A stretch of DNA of 64,000 nucleotides. It comes from Candidatus Poribacteria bacterium (GTDB taxonomy: Bacteria > Poribacteria > WGA-4E > WGA-3G). Below, piece after piece: positions 30,555 to 41,188 of the stretch. Within the stretch, counting starts at the first letter, position 1; the number at the start of each line of letters is the position of its first letter. The translations under genes and the position numbers were made by a program. The notes beneath the pieces are model-generated. The model was not told where the DNA came from and made no database searches. It was given only the letters and a program-made list of their open reading frames with translations. The stretch spans positions 1-64,000 of the forward strand of contig JAJECK010000144.1 in NCBI GenBank assembly GCA_022822085.1, written 5' to 3'.

Positions 30555-31412
30555 GTGAATACAGATACAACATCCGATGAACGACAATTTAGACTGATAC
30601 CTGAAGAACGAGTCTCATGGGAAGAGAACGGATACTTCGTCCGGCACAACGTTTTTTCCAAAGAAGAAAACGACATTTTAGCCAAGATAGCAGATGAAAT
30701 CGCTGAGCGAAAAAGAACTTTCCCAGAATATCATATCTTTGAAAATGCTTTAGTATTAGATGGTGAAGTTGAAGCATCTGGCATTTATGCGATGCATAAT
30801 ATCCAATATGTAAGTTGTAATTGTCCAGAATTCCTTAAACGGACACGTGATCCGCGTCTTACTGATCCAACAGTTGACATTCTCGGCCCAGATATCCTTG
30901 GACTTAACAATTTGTATATTTGGAAACCACCCAAAATTGGGTTAGGTTTTCCATGGCATCAAGATAAATGGTATTTCAATCATCAGTATAAGACGGGAAC
31001 AACTGTTGCAACATGGACTGCAATTGATGATGCGGATATAGAAAATGGTTGTCTATATGTTATTCCCGGCAGCCATAAAAATGAAGTGCTTGAACATAAG
31101 GTGCTTGAAGGTTCACAACAGGGAGAGTTTAGACAAGCAGAAGGAGCCAGAGATGAAGATGGTGTCCCCGTGGAAGTTCCCGCTGGATCCGTCATCTGGT
31201 TTAATAGCCAAGTCCTCCATAAAAGTACAGATAACCACAGTAATCGTTTCAGACGTGCAAATGTTGCACACTATATTGATGCAAGAACTGAATGGACGCA
31301 TCCAGAAGCGATAAATGTAAAACGGCCTCCTATGTGGATACGCGGTAAAACCTATCCCGGCATGGAAAAAGAAGTTCAATGGGATGTAATTCCAATTATT
31401 GAATCTGATTAA
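30555..31412 (+). CDS. Phytanoyl-CoA dioxygenase family protein (paralog 1)
   Basis: Fe/2OG HxD in 'FPWHQDKWYFN', distal His/Arg 'LHKSTDNHSNRFRR'; annotated start is non-ATG (GTG) at 30555. Confidence 0.92.
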   Translation: MNTDTTSDERQFRLIPEERVSWEENGYFVRHNVFSKEENDILAKIADEIAERKRTFPEYHIFENALVLDGEVEASGIYAMHNIQYVSCNCPEFLKRTRDPRLTDPTVDILGPDILGLNNLYIWKPPKIGLGFPWHQDKWYFNHQYKTGTTVATWTAIDDADIENGCLYVIPGSHKNEVLEHKVLEGSQQGEFRQAEGARDEDGVPVEVPAGSVIWFNSQVLHKSTDNHSNRFRRANVAHYIDARTEWTHPEAINVKRPPMWIRGKTYPGMEKEVQWDVIPIIESD

Positions 31413-31434
31413 CAAAATCTAAGGTTGTTGAATT

Positions 31435-32412
31435 ATGAATTTAGTACCAAAAGAATTTATCCGTATTATGCCCGATACGCTTCGAAACTTTATCAGTGAA
31501 GTCTTCCAGAAGGCTGGCACATCAGAAAAAGATGCTGAACACATTGCAAACCTGCTTGTTCAGACTGACCTACGCGGTGTATTTAGTCATGGGACTCGTC
31601 AAACTCCGGGCTATGTTGGAATGATGCTTGATGGAAAGGTCAATCCACGGCCAAACGTCCGTTGTATTGACGATTCTCCTACGACAGCAGTCTATGATGG
31701 TGATGGTGGAATGGGACACTTTGCATCATTTCAGGCTGCTGAGGCTGCGGTAAATAAAGCAAAAGAGATGGGAATTGGTGCGGCAACAAGTCGGAATCAC
31801 TTCCATTTCGGAAGTGCTGGTAAGTATACACGTCTTGCTATTGATGTGGATTGTGTCGGTTTTGCTGTCTCTTGCCACCGTTTTAGACACGGTTCTGGTG
31901 GTGCAATCATTACTGCGACTGGAGCATCACCCATGAGTTTTGCAATTCCTGCTGGAGATCAACCACCTATAGTTGTTGATATGGCAATAGGTATTGATGC
32001 TAAATTGCCATTAGATCAGGCATTTGAAAATAGTCCTGCAGCATTCTTTAAGATGTTAGGTTTAAGTCATGTGAGTCATGCACTTGGTGGATTTATGGCG
32101 GGGATATGGTTATTTGATAAACCACCGGATCCCCCAAGTATTTGGGAAGGTGCCAATCAAGGTGCTTTCATCGCAGCGTTTGATATTTCTCGTTTCCGAC
32201 CGATTGATGAGTTTAAAGAAGAAATTGATCAACATATACACGACGCACGACAGATGCAACCGGCACCGGGTTATGATAGAGCAGACCTACCCGGTGGATT
32301 AGAATGGGAACGTGAACAGGAATGGGAAGAAATCGGTATTCCGATAGGATCAGATCATCAGCAACAGTTGAAAAATGTTGCTGAACGGGTCGGTATTCCA
32401 GTACCGTTCTAA
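31435..32412 (+). CDS. Malate/L-lactate dehydrogenase family oxidoreductase (Ldh_2)
   Basis: 'LVQTDLRGVFSHGTRQTPGYVGMMLDGKVNPRPN', 'SRNHFHFGSAGKYTRLA'. Confidence 0.9.
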   Translation: MNLVPKEFIRIMPDTLRNFISEVFQKAGTSEKDAEHIANLLVQTDLRGVFSHGTRQTPGYVGMMLDGKVNPRPNVRCIDDSPTTAVYDGDGGMGHFASFQAAEAAVNKAKEMGIGAATSRNHFHFGSAGKYTRLAIDVDCVGFAVSCHRFRHGSGGAIITATGASPMSFAIPAGDQPPIVVDMAIGIDAKLPLDQAFENSPAAFFKMLGLSHVSHALGGFMAGIWLFDKPPDPPSIWEGANQGAFIAAFDISRFRPIDEFKEEIDQHIHDARQMQPAPGYDRADLPGGLEWEREQEWEEIGIPIGSDHQQQLKNVAERVGIPVPF

Positions 32413-32443
32413 TGCCAACTTCAGTTATTTTATAGGAGAATTA

Positions 32444-33307
32444 ATGGACGAAAATACTTCATCAGAAGAAAGGAAGTATAGACTAACACCTGAAGAACAA
32501 TCATCTTGGGAAGAAAACGGATTCTTTATCCGGCACGATGTTTTTACTAAAGAAGAAAACGACGCTTTAGCACGAGTTGCAGATAAAATCGCTACAGGAA
32601 AACGACCTTTCCCAGCAGCAAATATCCACCATAACGCCTTAGTTCGAGACGGTAGAGTTGAGGCATCTGGTACCCACGCGATGCATTGTATTCACCATAT
32701 TAACCATTATTCTCCCGAATTCCTTACACGAACACGGGATCCGCGGCTAACAGACCCAGTTGTCGACTTAATAGGTCAAAATGTCCTTGGTCTCAATAAT
32801 CTGTATATATGGAAACCACCAAAAATCGGATTAGGTTTCCCGTGGCATCAAGATAAATGGTATTTTAACAGAAACTATATTACTGAGCGGACGGTTGGTA
32901 CGTGGACAGCTATTGATGCAGCAGATCGTGATAACGGGTGTCTATATGTTATCCCCGGTAGCCATAAATATGGTGTACTTGAACATGAAGACCTTGATGG
33001 ATCACAACAGAATGAGTTCAAGGTAGCACGAGATGCAAGAGACGAAGACGGTGTCGCGGTTGAAGTGCCACAGGGGGCTGTTGTTTGGTTCAACAATTCT
33101 ATCCTACACAAAAGCACTGATAACCAAAGTAATCGTTTCCGCCGTTGTAATGTCGCGCATTATATCAGTGCAGAGTCTGAACGACTCCCAAAAAAACAGG
33201 CAATTAAAGTCCGTCCTGTCATGTGGGTTCGTGGTGATAAATACTCAGAAAAAATGGAACCCGTTCATCGTGATGTTTTACCTATTCCTGAAGAATTGGA
33301 GAATTAA
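32444..33307 (+). CDS. Phytanoyl-CoA dioxygenase family protein (paralog 2)
   Basis: HxD 'FPWHQDKWYFN', 'LHKSTDNQSNRFRR'; SD taggaga before ATG 32444. Confidence 0.93.
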   Translation: MDENTSSEERKYRLTPEEQSSWEENGFFIRHDVFTKEENDALARVADKIATGKRPFPAANIHHNALVRDGRVEASGTHAMHCIHHINHYSPEFLTRTRDPRLTDPVVDLIGQNVLGLNNLYIWKPPKIGLGFPWHQDKWYFNRNYITERTVGTWTAIDAADRDNGCLYVIPGSHKYGVLEHEDLDGSQQNEFKVARDARDEDGVAVEVPQGAVVWFNNSILHKSTDNQSNRFRRCNVAHYISAESERLPKKQAIKVRPVMWVRGDKYSEKMEPVHRDVLPIPEELEN

Positions 33308-34158
33308 TGAAACACCATAAATCAATAGCAAGTAAATTTGCCATGACACCTGATGAACTGTCCACCTGGAAGGAAAACGGATACTTTGTGCGATATGATG
33401 TCTTCACAGAAAAAGAAAACGACATTCTCCGTCAAATTGCAGATGACATTGTTGATGGAAAAAGACATTTCCCTACAGATAATATTAACCAAAACGCATT
33501 AGTTAGAGATGGAAAAGTTGAAGCAACCGGTATCCATGCAATGCACAAAATCCATCATATAAGTGTTTATATCCCTGAATTTCTTGCTCGTGTTCGCGAT
33601 CCACGGCTTACCGATCCGATCGTTGACTTGATCGGACCAAATATACTTGGACTTAACAATCTGTATATTTGGAAATCACCACAGATAGGTTTGGGATTCC
33701 CGTGGCATCAAGATAAATGGTATTTCAACTGGCAATATAGAACGGAGATGACAGTCGGGACATGGACTGCTATCGATGCAGCAGATAGAGACAATGGGTG
33801 CTTATATGTTATTCCTGGGAGTCACAAATTGGGTATACTCAAACATGAGGACTTGGAGGGTTCACAGCAGAATGAGTTCAAAATTGCTCGTGATGCAAAG
33901 GACGAAGATGGTGTCGCAGTTGAAGTGCCACCAGGATCAGTAATTTGGTTCAACAATCAACTCTTACATAAAAGCACTGATAACCACAGTCTACGTTTCC
34001 GAAGATGTAACGTTGCACACTATATTTCTGCAGATGCAGAACGTATTCCTAAAAAAGAGGGTTCAACTATACGTCCTGTCATGTGGGTCCGTGGTGATAC
34101 TTACTCAGAAAAGATGGAACCAGTCTATCAAGATGTTCAACCCATTCCAGAATCATAA
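33307..34158 (+). CDS. Phytanoyl-CoA dioxygenase family protein (paralog 3)
   Basis: HxD 'FPWHQDKWYFN', 'LHKSTDNHSLRFRR'; overlaps the previous stop (TAATGA). Confidence 0.93.
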   Translation: MKHHKSIASKFAMTPDELSTWKENGYFVRYDVFTEKENDILRQIADDIVDGKRHFPTDNINQNALVRDGKVEATGIHAMHKIHHISVYIPEFLARVRDPRLTDPIVDLIGPNILGLNNLYIWKSPQIGLGFPWHQDKWYFNWQYRTEMTVGTWTAIDAADRDNGCLYVIPGSHKLGILKHEDLEGSQQNEFKIARDAKDEDGVAVEVPPGSVIWFNNQLLHKSTDNHSLRFRRCNVAHYISADAERIPKKEGSTIRPVMWVRGDTYSEKMEPVYQDVQPIPES

Positions 34159-34239
34159 TGATATGTTGTCAAGTAATACTTTTTTGAGTTCATCAAGCTT
34201 CAAATCACACAGATTTCCCAAATGGCATGAACTGTAGTC

Positions 34240-34255
34240 GCGCAATTCATTGCGC
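34240..34255. repeat. Palindrome gcgcaattcattgcgc
   Basis: 7-bp perfect stem; near-identical sequence context at 39061. Confidence 0.6.
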
Positions 34256-34495
34256 CTCTTACATTATCCGCGCAATCCGTGCTATTCCCGCTCACATCCG
34301 TGATCCAGAACCAAATCCACAATTCATTACTCCCTTACATTATTTCAGTTGAGAAGGAAAAACCATCAATAGAATTGATATTATTCGCTCGTAAAAACTT
34401 TTTCTTTGACAAGTACATCTCATATCAATATACTTACTTATGGTCGGTTATATTGGATTTTCAATACATTTACAAAGAAATATGTGGAGGATTGT

Positions 34496-36247
34496 ATGCC
34501 TAAATTTCCCATCCGAACAATTGTTGTTGTTTCGGTACTTTTCCTTTTTGTCGTATCAATTGTCCCTACAAATGCACAAAGACCTGAGTTTCCTGAACGG
34601 ATGCCAATTGTAGAACGGACCTTTTCAACTGACCCTGATAAATTCACATTTGCAATTATAGGGGATAAAACAGGAGGAGGATTGAATAAATGGCACATCT
34701 TCGACCGTTCTATAGATGAGATCAACGTCTTAAAACCTGATTTTGCCATAATGGTTGGTGACCTCATTCAAGGTGATACATCAGACATAAAACAATTGGA
34801 TGCAGAATGGAAGGAATTTTGGAAACATCAGTCTGAATTAAATGTGCCATTTCTACCATTACCGGGTAATCATGACATAACTAATAGAGTGATGTATGAC
34901 TATTGGATGAAACACATCGGACGCACTTATGCTGCATTTACATATAAGAATTGCCTTTTTCTATTACTCAATACTGAGGAGTGGCATACAAACACAGGCG
35001 AATGGACGAACTGGTTCGGAGAGGAACAGATTAAATATGTGCAATCTCAACTTCAACTACATGCTGATGTCCGACACACATTTGTTTTGTTACACAGACC
35101 GTTATGGCTACAGAAACACTCTGGATGGGAGGAGATTGAAGAAGCACTCGGAAAAAGACCATACACTGTTTTTGCTGGACATTACCATAAGTTAACCCTC
35201 CATACCCGTAATGACCGCAGATATTTTGTGCTCGGTGCTACAGGCGGAGGGTTTACACCGCAGCAGGTCAAAGAATACGGGGCATTTGACCATTACAGTC
35301 TTGTAACTGTTGACGATGATGAGGTGAACATCGCAATAATTGAACCGGGTAACATACACCCCGCTGACCTATCAACTGCAGTATTCAAAGATAAAGTGTC
35401 TAAACTACTCAATTTTAGTCAGAATTTCAATTTAATTAACTCTCAGGACATTTCTAACGGAAACCTTGAAATTACATTTGAAAACACCCTTGAAAAACCA
35501 ATTCAACTTGAATTAGCATTCAACGAGAATGATACATGGCAGATTTCACCTAACCAACTAACTATTAAAGCAAAACCGGGACAAACATCAAAAACTAATG
35601 TTTCCTTATCAGTAACATCTGATGATTACCTACCTTTTCCAGTCTACAAATATTCAGCATTATTTGGTGGTGAACAATTGCTAAGTGGAACGAGATTATT
35701 TCACCCTATAGAAAGAGAACACATGCGTGTTATCAAAGATTGGATGATACTCGGTCCTTTCGATCTTGGTATTGATAAAATACCAGAAAACACAAGCGAA
35801 GTGCCACATAAGTTTCTTGAGATACCAATTGAAACCGTTAACCTTGCAAAAACATATAATGGTAAAACTGGAGAAATCACTTGGCAAGAACACAATTCTG
35901 AAATAGAACGGATCAAATTAGATCAGCTTTTTGGAAATGCGGAGATGGCTTACGGATATGGGGTGTCGTATATCAAGAGTCCATCTGAGAAACGAATCTT
36001 TGCACAGATAGGATGGGGGAGTAATCTCGGTAAAATTTATCTCAACGGTAAAGAAATTCCAAGTGCCGCAATCCCCGGTAAAAACTTGTTTTCTTGGTGG
36101 GCCCACTTTGAAATTACATTGAAAGAGGGTTGGAACACCTTAACAATCCTATCTGCTGATTATAATGGATGGTGGGATTATCGTATGGAAATAGCCGACC
36201 CAGCTGATGAATTGATATTTAGTTCTCAACCGATAAACACGGAATAA
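34496..36247 (+). CDS. Secreted calcineurin-like metallophosphoesterase
   Basis: Signal peptide; 'FAIIGDKTGG', 'MVGDLIQGD', 'LPGNHD', 'FAGHYHKLTLH'. Confidence 0.88.
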   Translation: MPKFPIRTIVVVSVLFLFVVSIVPTNAQRPEFPERMPIVERTFSTDPDKFTFAIIGDKTGGGLNKWHIFDRSIDEINVLKPDFAIMVGDLIQGDTSDIKQLDAEWKEFWKHQSELNVPFLPLPGNHDITNRVMYDYWMKHIGRTYAAFTYKNCLFLLLNTEEWHTNTGEWTNWFGEEQIKYVQSQLQLHADVRHTFVLLHRPLWLQKHSGWEEIEEALGKRPYTVFAGHYHKLTLHTRNDRRYFVLGATGGGFTPQQVKEYGAFDHYSLVTVDDDEVNIAIIEPGNIHPADLSTAVFKDKVSKLLNFSQNFNLINSQDISNGNLEITFENTLEKPIQLELAFNENDTWQISPNQLTIKAKPGQTSKTNVSLSVTSDDYLPFPVYKYSALFGGEQLLSGTRLFHPIEREHMRVIKDWMILGPFDLGIDKIPENTSEVPHKFLEIPIETVNLAKTYNGKTGEITWQEHNSEIERIKLDQLFGNAEMAYGYGVSYIKSPSEKRIFAQIGWGSNLGKIYLNGKEIPSAAIPGKNLFSWWAHFEITLKEGWNTLTILSADYNGWWDYRMEIADPADELIFSSQPINTE

Positions 36248-36318
36248 ATTGATTTATAGTGGAATCTATAATTACTTGCCTACATTTGTCCCGTCCACTT
36301 CCAGTTTGCACACACTAC

Positions 36319-36460
36319 TGCACAAACTGGATGAAGATTAATTTATTAATTCGGTCCTTTTTTATCCGTAGGAGGCAGGTTTCGCTCCTCTGCTGGCGAG
36401 GTTAGGAAACCTCGCCAAAGGACCGATTTATTTTCTAAATCTTCATCCACAGTTTGTGCA
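36319..36460. repeat. MITE-like nested inverted repeat, second element
   Basis: Left tgcacaaactggatgaagatta (36319-36340) vs right taaatcttcatccacagtttgtgca (36436-36460); nested cggtccttt (36352-36360)/aaaggaccg (36417-36425) and ggcgaggtt-agga-aacctcgcc (36395-36416). Confidence 0.8.
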
Positions 36461-36610
36461 GATACACACACAAACTAAAAGATTGTCATACGGAATATCC
36501 AAATAATTATTACTTGACTATATATGGTATTGCATTTATTGCTTGTCAGAAACAAGATTCAGAAATTGCGATGCACAGTGTCCCGCTCTACACTGCTCAA
36601 AAAAGGCTTT

Positions 36611-37687
36611 TCAATAATCAAAAGGAAAGGTAACAGGGGCACCGTTATTAGCACAGGAACGTCCCATCGCAACATCTATTTCTCTATCTTTACGTCCATT
36701 ATATGCACCATATTCGGGTTCTGTGTCATGTCGGACAGCATTTGCAATACTCATTAATTCAGACGCAACAGTGATTTCACCATCACTAAGAGGATAATAA
36801 TGCAGTGGGTTTTCCCATACAACTTCTGGATTGGTATCAGCAACAAGTGCTGCCAGTGTTTCATATCCATCAACGTCATTAGTTTTACGCGTGATTGTGA
36901 TGGGACGTTGTTCATCAGCAGACTCATTCAGAATAACTGCATCGTCTCTGAAACACATCCCGCGTTCTGCATAGAATTTCGTTCCGTTATTTCCTCGTAA
37001 TGGAGACCCGTAAGAAAGACTAGTAAAGTTAAAAATACCAACTGCACCATCAGCGAATTCAATGACAGAATGTATCCAATCCTCTTTCTTTCGGGTAGGT
37101 TGTCCCTGCCGCCACACGTGCTCCTGCACACTGAACGATTTATTGAAACCGTAAACTTGTGTAGGTTCATTGTCAAATCCGACGTAGCTTCGAATAAGTC
37201 CAATACCGTGATAACCATGACCCCGAAAGTCATTGAAAGCGAGGTTTACTTTTCCAAATACACCTTTGAGGATCATCTCCCGCTTAATTCGTTCAGATGG
37301 ACGACGATAGTAGTTTTCGTTTACCTCTAACTTTGTGCCGTGCTCTTTCGCTGCTTCTATCATCATGTCTGCACGTTTAAGGTCAGTGTTAATCGGTGTC
37401 TCAGTGCAATAACTAACCCCGTGTTGAGAACAGAGGAGCCCCGGAACATGATTATTACTCGGTGTAATCACGATGGAACATATATCCGGTTTTTCCTTCT
37501 GTAACATCTCTTCGGTATCCGTATAGGCTGGAACACCATACTTTTGTCCCTGCTCTGCAACTCTTCCTTCGTGAACATCACATACAGCAACAAGTTCCAA
37601 GTCTTGTGATAGTTTGGATATTAGTGGCAGATATGTGTTGGTCCCACGATTCCCTGTTCCGATATGAGCGATCTTAATTTTTTCCAT
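36611..37687 (-). CDS. Gfo/Idh/MocA family oxidoreductase
   Basis: 'IKIAHIGTGNRGTNTYLPLISKLSQDLELVAVCDVHE', 'YCTETPINTDLKRADMMIEAAKEHGTKLEVNENY'. Confidence 0.9.
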   Translation of the reverse strand: MEKIKIAHIGTGNRGTNTYLPLISKLSQDLELVAVCDVHEGRVAEQGQKYGVPAYTDTEEMLQKEKPDICSIVITPSNNHVPGLLCSQHGVSYCTETPINTDLKRADMMIEAAKEHGTKLEVNENYYRRPSERIKREMILKGVFGKVNLAFNDFRGHGYHGIGLIRSYVGFDNEPTQVYGFNKSFSVQEHVWRQGQPTRKKEDWIHSVIEFADGAVGIFNFTSLSYGSPLRGNNGTKFYAERGMCFRDDAVILNESADEQRPITITRKTNDVDGYETLAALVADTNPEVVWENPLHYYPLSDGEITVASELMSIANAVRHDTEPEYGAYNGRKDREIDVAMGRSCANNGAPVTFPFDY

Positions 37688-37822
37688 GTGTCCTCTCCTT
37701 CAAACGACTTCATTGTCAAAATCCTGTAGACATATACTCATTATGCTGCTAATATAAAGTTGTGTTTATTGTATCAAATAGTTCACTTGAAAAGCAACTG
37801 TTTACCAAAAAGGAAAAACTTC

Positions 37823-39010
37823 ATGGCAGGTCCATTGGACGGCATAAAGGTCCTAGATTTAACGAGAGTTCTGGCAGGACCATTTGCGACTATGATTTTA
37901 GCCGACCTGGGGGCAGAAGTCATAAAAATTGAACAACCTGATACTGGAGATGAATCAAGAAATTTCGGTCCCTTTAAAAATGGATTCAGCCTCTATTTTA
38001 TGAGCGTCAATCGTGGTAAACGGAGTGTTACACTGAATCTTAAATCTGATCGTGGTAAGGCAATCTTTAAGCAACTCGTTCAACAGAATGATATATTGGT
38101 TGAAAATTTCCGCCCTGGAACCATGAAAAAACTCGGTTTAGATTACGGGATGCTTGCAGTTGAATATCCGCAACTGATATATGCAGCTTGTTCAGGTTTC
38201 GGACAAACTGGACCCTATGCTGAAAAAGGTGCTTATGATATGATTATTCAAGGCATGGGAGGGATTATCAGCATAACGGGTGAACCTGATGGATCCCCAG
38301 TCAGAGTCGGCACATCTATCAGTGATATTACTGCTGCACTCTTCACGACTATTGGCATACTGTCTGCACTGCATCATCGCAACATAACAGGTAAAGGGCA
38401 GTTTGTTGATGTGGCAATGTTAGATAGTCTTGTGGCAGTTTTAGAGAATGCAATTGTCCGCTATTTTGCGACGGGTGATAATCCGCAACCACTTGGTAGC
38501 AGACACCCGGCAATAACTCCATTTGAAGCATTCAAATCCGCTGATGGACAGATTATCATTGCTATCGGAAATGATGTTCTGTGGTCAAAATTCTGTGAAT
38601 CTGTTGATAAGAAAGACCTAATTACTGACGCACGGTTTAACACAAACAACAAACGCACGGATAATCATGATGAATTACAACCTATACTCTCAGAAATTAT
38701 GTGTCAGAGGACAACAGACGAGTGGATTGAAGCACTTGAAAATATAGGAGTACCGTGTGGACCTATCAATACTATTGACAAAGTAGTCAATCACCCACAA
38801 ATAGAGGCACGAGAAATGATAGCGAAAGTTGTTCATGAAATTACTGGCACAGTTCAGGTCCCGGGTGTTCCGATTAAGATGTCTGATACACCAGGCAAAA
38901 TAGAGACACCTGCCCCAAGCCTTGGTGAACATACGGATGAAGTGATGCTAAACGAATTGAAATTATCTGTTAATGAAGTAATCAAGTTAAAACAGGAAGG
39001 GATTATATAA
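37823..39010 (+). CDS. CaiB/BaiF-type (family III) CoA transferase
   Basis: 'GIKVLDLTRVLAGPFATMILADLGAEVIKIEQPDTGDESRNFGPF', 'NFRPGTMKKLGLDY'. Confidence 0.95.
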   Translation: MAGPLDGIKVLDLTRVLAGPFATMILADLGAEVIKIEQPDTGDESRNFGPFKNGFSLYFMSVNRGKRSVTLNLKSDRGKAIFKQLVQQNDILVENFRPGTMKKLGLDYGMLAVEYPQLIYAACSGFGQTGPYAEKGAYDMIIQGMGGIISITGEPDGSPVRVGTSISDITAALFTTIGILSALHHRNITGKGQFVDVAMLDSLVAVLENAIVRYFATGDNPQPLGSRHPAITPFEAFKSADGQIIIAIGNDVLWSKFCESVDKKDLITDARFNTNNKRTDNHDELQPILSEIMCQRTTDEWIEALENIGVPCGPINTIDKVVNHPQIEAREMIAKVVHEITGTVQVPGVPIKMSDTPGKIETPAPSLGEHTDEVMLNELKLSVNEVIKLKQEGII

Positions 39011-39060
39011 TACCATTTCTAAATAATAACTTATCATTATCAAAACTGGCAATTGTTCTC

Positions 39061-39075
39061 GCGCAATTCATTGCC
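39061..39075. repeat. gcgcaattcattgcc repeat, second copy
   Basis: Shares tcgcgcaattcattgc...ctctta with 34239-34261. Confidence 0.5.
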
Positions 39076-39517
39076 TCTCTTATATGCTCTGCCTCATCTT
39101 GAATTCATAATCTCATAATGAACTATGCTTTATTAGAAATGGTGTTACTTGTGCTTTTTTAGTATGGGTTCACTTGATGCAAAAAGCAGACGAAACAGGT
39201 CAAACATAATCCATTCTCTGATTATTTACGTCAACAATTGAAATCACCTGCTCTAAATATAAATGCTGCGTAAGTCCTACGTTTTCTATCTAATTATGGA
39301 GGTCCAAAGTGCATTACTATCCAAACAATATTCTTTATTCCCATTTTCAGACATTAGTTTTCCATAGAATTTTATGCTTATTGCATTTTTTTGCTAAAAA
39401 AAAGCTAAAGAATTTTATTTGAAACGTATGTACTTAATATAAAAGGTGATCACCTTGTTTTTCATAGTTGGAAAAGATTAATTTTCTCGTTATTTAACAC
39501 TTGGGAGGTATAAAGCA

Positions 39518-40186
39518 ATGAGATACCTACGCGGTCCACGTTACAATCAGGATTGTCCGTTCCCTATTGTCCCTAACGATCCACTCTCTGCTGAGAAAGC
39601 AGTCCGTCGTTGTGCGGCATGTGCTACAGCGTTCAACACTCGGTTGGGAACTCTGACAGAAGACTTCTTTCAAATCGGTATGTTGACGGTTTTGAAAGCT
39701 CTACCGAAGTATGACCCGAACCATTCGAGTGGTGCAAGCTTGATGACATATATGAAGAAAGTCGTGTGTAACCGTCTCTGGAAAGAACGACAGAAAGAAC
39801 TACGGAAGGAGCAAAAGGACCTACTATATCCGTTTGAAGAAGAACACACGGATGATGAAAACTTTAGACCCAATCCGTTGGTTGCAGGTTTGAATGCAGA
39901 GGCGTGTGCACGTGAAACATTCGTAGAAGAATTTATCAAACAGCTTGAGTTGGAAAAGTTCTGTGAACATTTACCAGATATTCTAACTAAACTCTCTGAG
40001 AGGGAACGTCGGATCCTTGAAATGAAGTATTTTGAAGAACGTAGCGGTGTTGAAATTGCTGAAGAACTTTGCATCTCTGAAGGCAGGGTGAGTCAAATTA
40101 CGAAAACTGCCTTGGAGAAGTTGAAAAAGGCTTACCTTCTTGCACTGGAAATAGGTTTTGACAACCTTAACACCAGTCCAGAATAG
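39518..40186 (+). CDS. RNA polymerase sigma-70 family factor
   Basis: Region 2-like 'LTEDFFQIGMLTVLKALPKYDPNHSSGASLMTYMKKVV', region 4 'LSERERRILEMKYFEERSGVEIAEELCISEGRVSQITKTALEKLKKAY'. Confidence 0.85.
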   Translation: MRYLRGPRYNQDCPFPIVPNDPLSAEKAVRRCAACATAFNTRLGTLTEDFFQIGMLTVLKALPKYDPNHSSGASLMTYMKKVVCNRLWKERQKELRKEQKDLLYPFEEEHTDDENFRPNPLVAGLNAEACARETFVEEFIKQLELEKFCEHLPDILTKLSERERRILEMKYFEERSGVEIAEELCISEGRVSQITKTALEKLKKAYLLALEIGFDNLNTSPE

Positions 40187-40281
40187 TGATGTTGAACAGC
40201 GGGAAACCCTTTACAAAGAACAGTAAAATGTTCACATCGCCACTCTTGGCGAGAAACTATTTCTTACAAGGAGAAAAGAAA

Positions 40282-41112
40282 ATGTTAAGGCAAAGACAGA
40301 AGTTAATCGGTATCGCAGTAGCGATGCTTTGTTCCCTATTTCTGTTCGGAATGGTCAATAGTAGTGAAGCACTTGAGATTCTCTCGTTGTACTCGACTTC
40401 AAATGAGTATGACTGGGGAAATGGCGGCTGGCATTCTGCACGTGTAGAAGTGGATGAAGGCAATTGCTATGTCGTCTGGTATGTGGGAAGTTCAGAGGAC
40501 GATATTGAATATCACTCCACCGATTGGATAAGTGAACCCAATAGATCCGCCACTTTTAGCGACTACCTTTCCGGGCACATCATAGGTGAAAAGCATATCA
40601 TTGCGGCATACCTTACTAAATACCGTGAGGATGAGAGGCTCTGGCAGTTCACACCATTCACTTGGTACGCTACCAAAGTCTACAAACCGGAATTTGAAGC
40701 ATACGAACAACTTGGTGTAGGTGGAGGTGTATATCTCTACAGTTTAGATTATAGTCATCCCTATATAACCCCAACCGGTGAGGCATCCGCCTACAATAAC
40801 TCTAACGCGCCTCGAACTGTTTTTCACAGGTTTAGGCACCTGGTCACAGGTCCGAACCACTTCAAGATAGATAGAGAAGATATAACCAATGGGGAACTAA
40901 AGCATATACCGCTCCCAGACTCAGGGTATTCGGCTTCTATCCCATCAAGATTATCTATCTCTATCGATAGCGGAGAACCGGGTGAAATATATCGGTCTCA
41001 GGTCTACATGCGCCTTGAAGTGGCAGGATTCGACGACGAAAAGAAACGGGAGAGAAAAGTAAACTGGTTCGCTGGTGCAGATGAAACGTTTGTACGTGAA
41101 GATGATGAATAA
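40282..41112 (+). CDS. Hypothetical secreted protein
   Basis: Signal peptide 'KLIGIAVAMLCSLFLFGMVNSSEA'; SD aaggagaaaag before ATG 40282. Confidence 0.6.
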   Translation: MLRQRQKLIGIAVAMLCSLFLFGMVNSSEALEILSLYSTSNEYDWGNGGWHSARVEVDEGNCYVVWYVGSSEDDIEYHSTDWISEPNRSATFSDYLSGHIIGEKHIIAAYLTKYREDERLWQFTPFTWYATKVYKPEFEAYEQLGVGGGVYLYSLDYSHPYITPTGEASAYNNSNAPRTVFHRFRHLVTGPNHFKIDREDITNGELKHIPLPDSGYSASIPSRLSISIDSGEPGEIYRSQVYMRLEVAGFDDEKKRERKVNWFAGADETFVREDDE

Positions 41113-41188
41113 CCACCTCTGGAATTTCTAACTCACTGGTGGAAGGGATACGATATCCCTTCCACCTCTCTCTATAAGGAAAAATATC

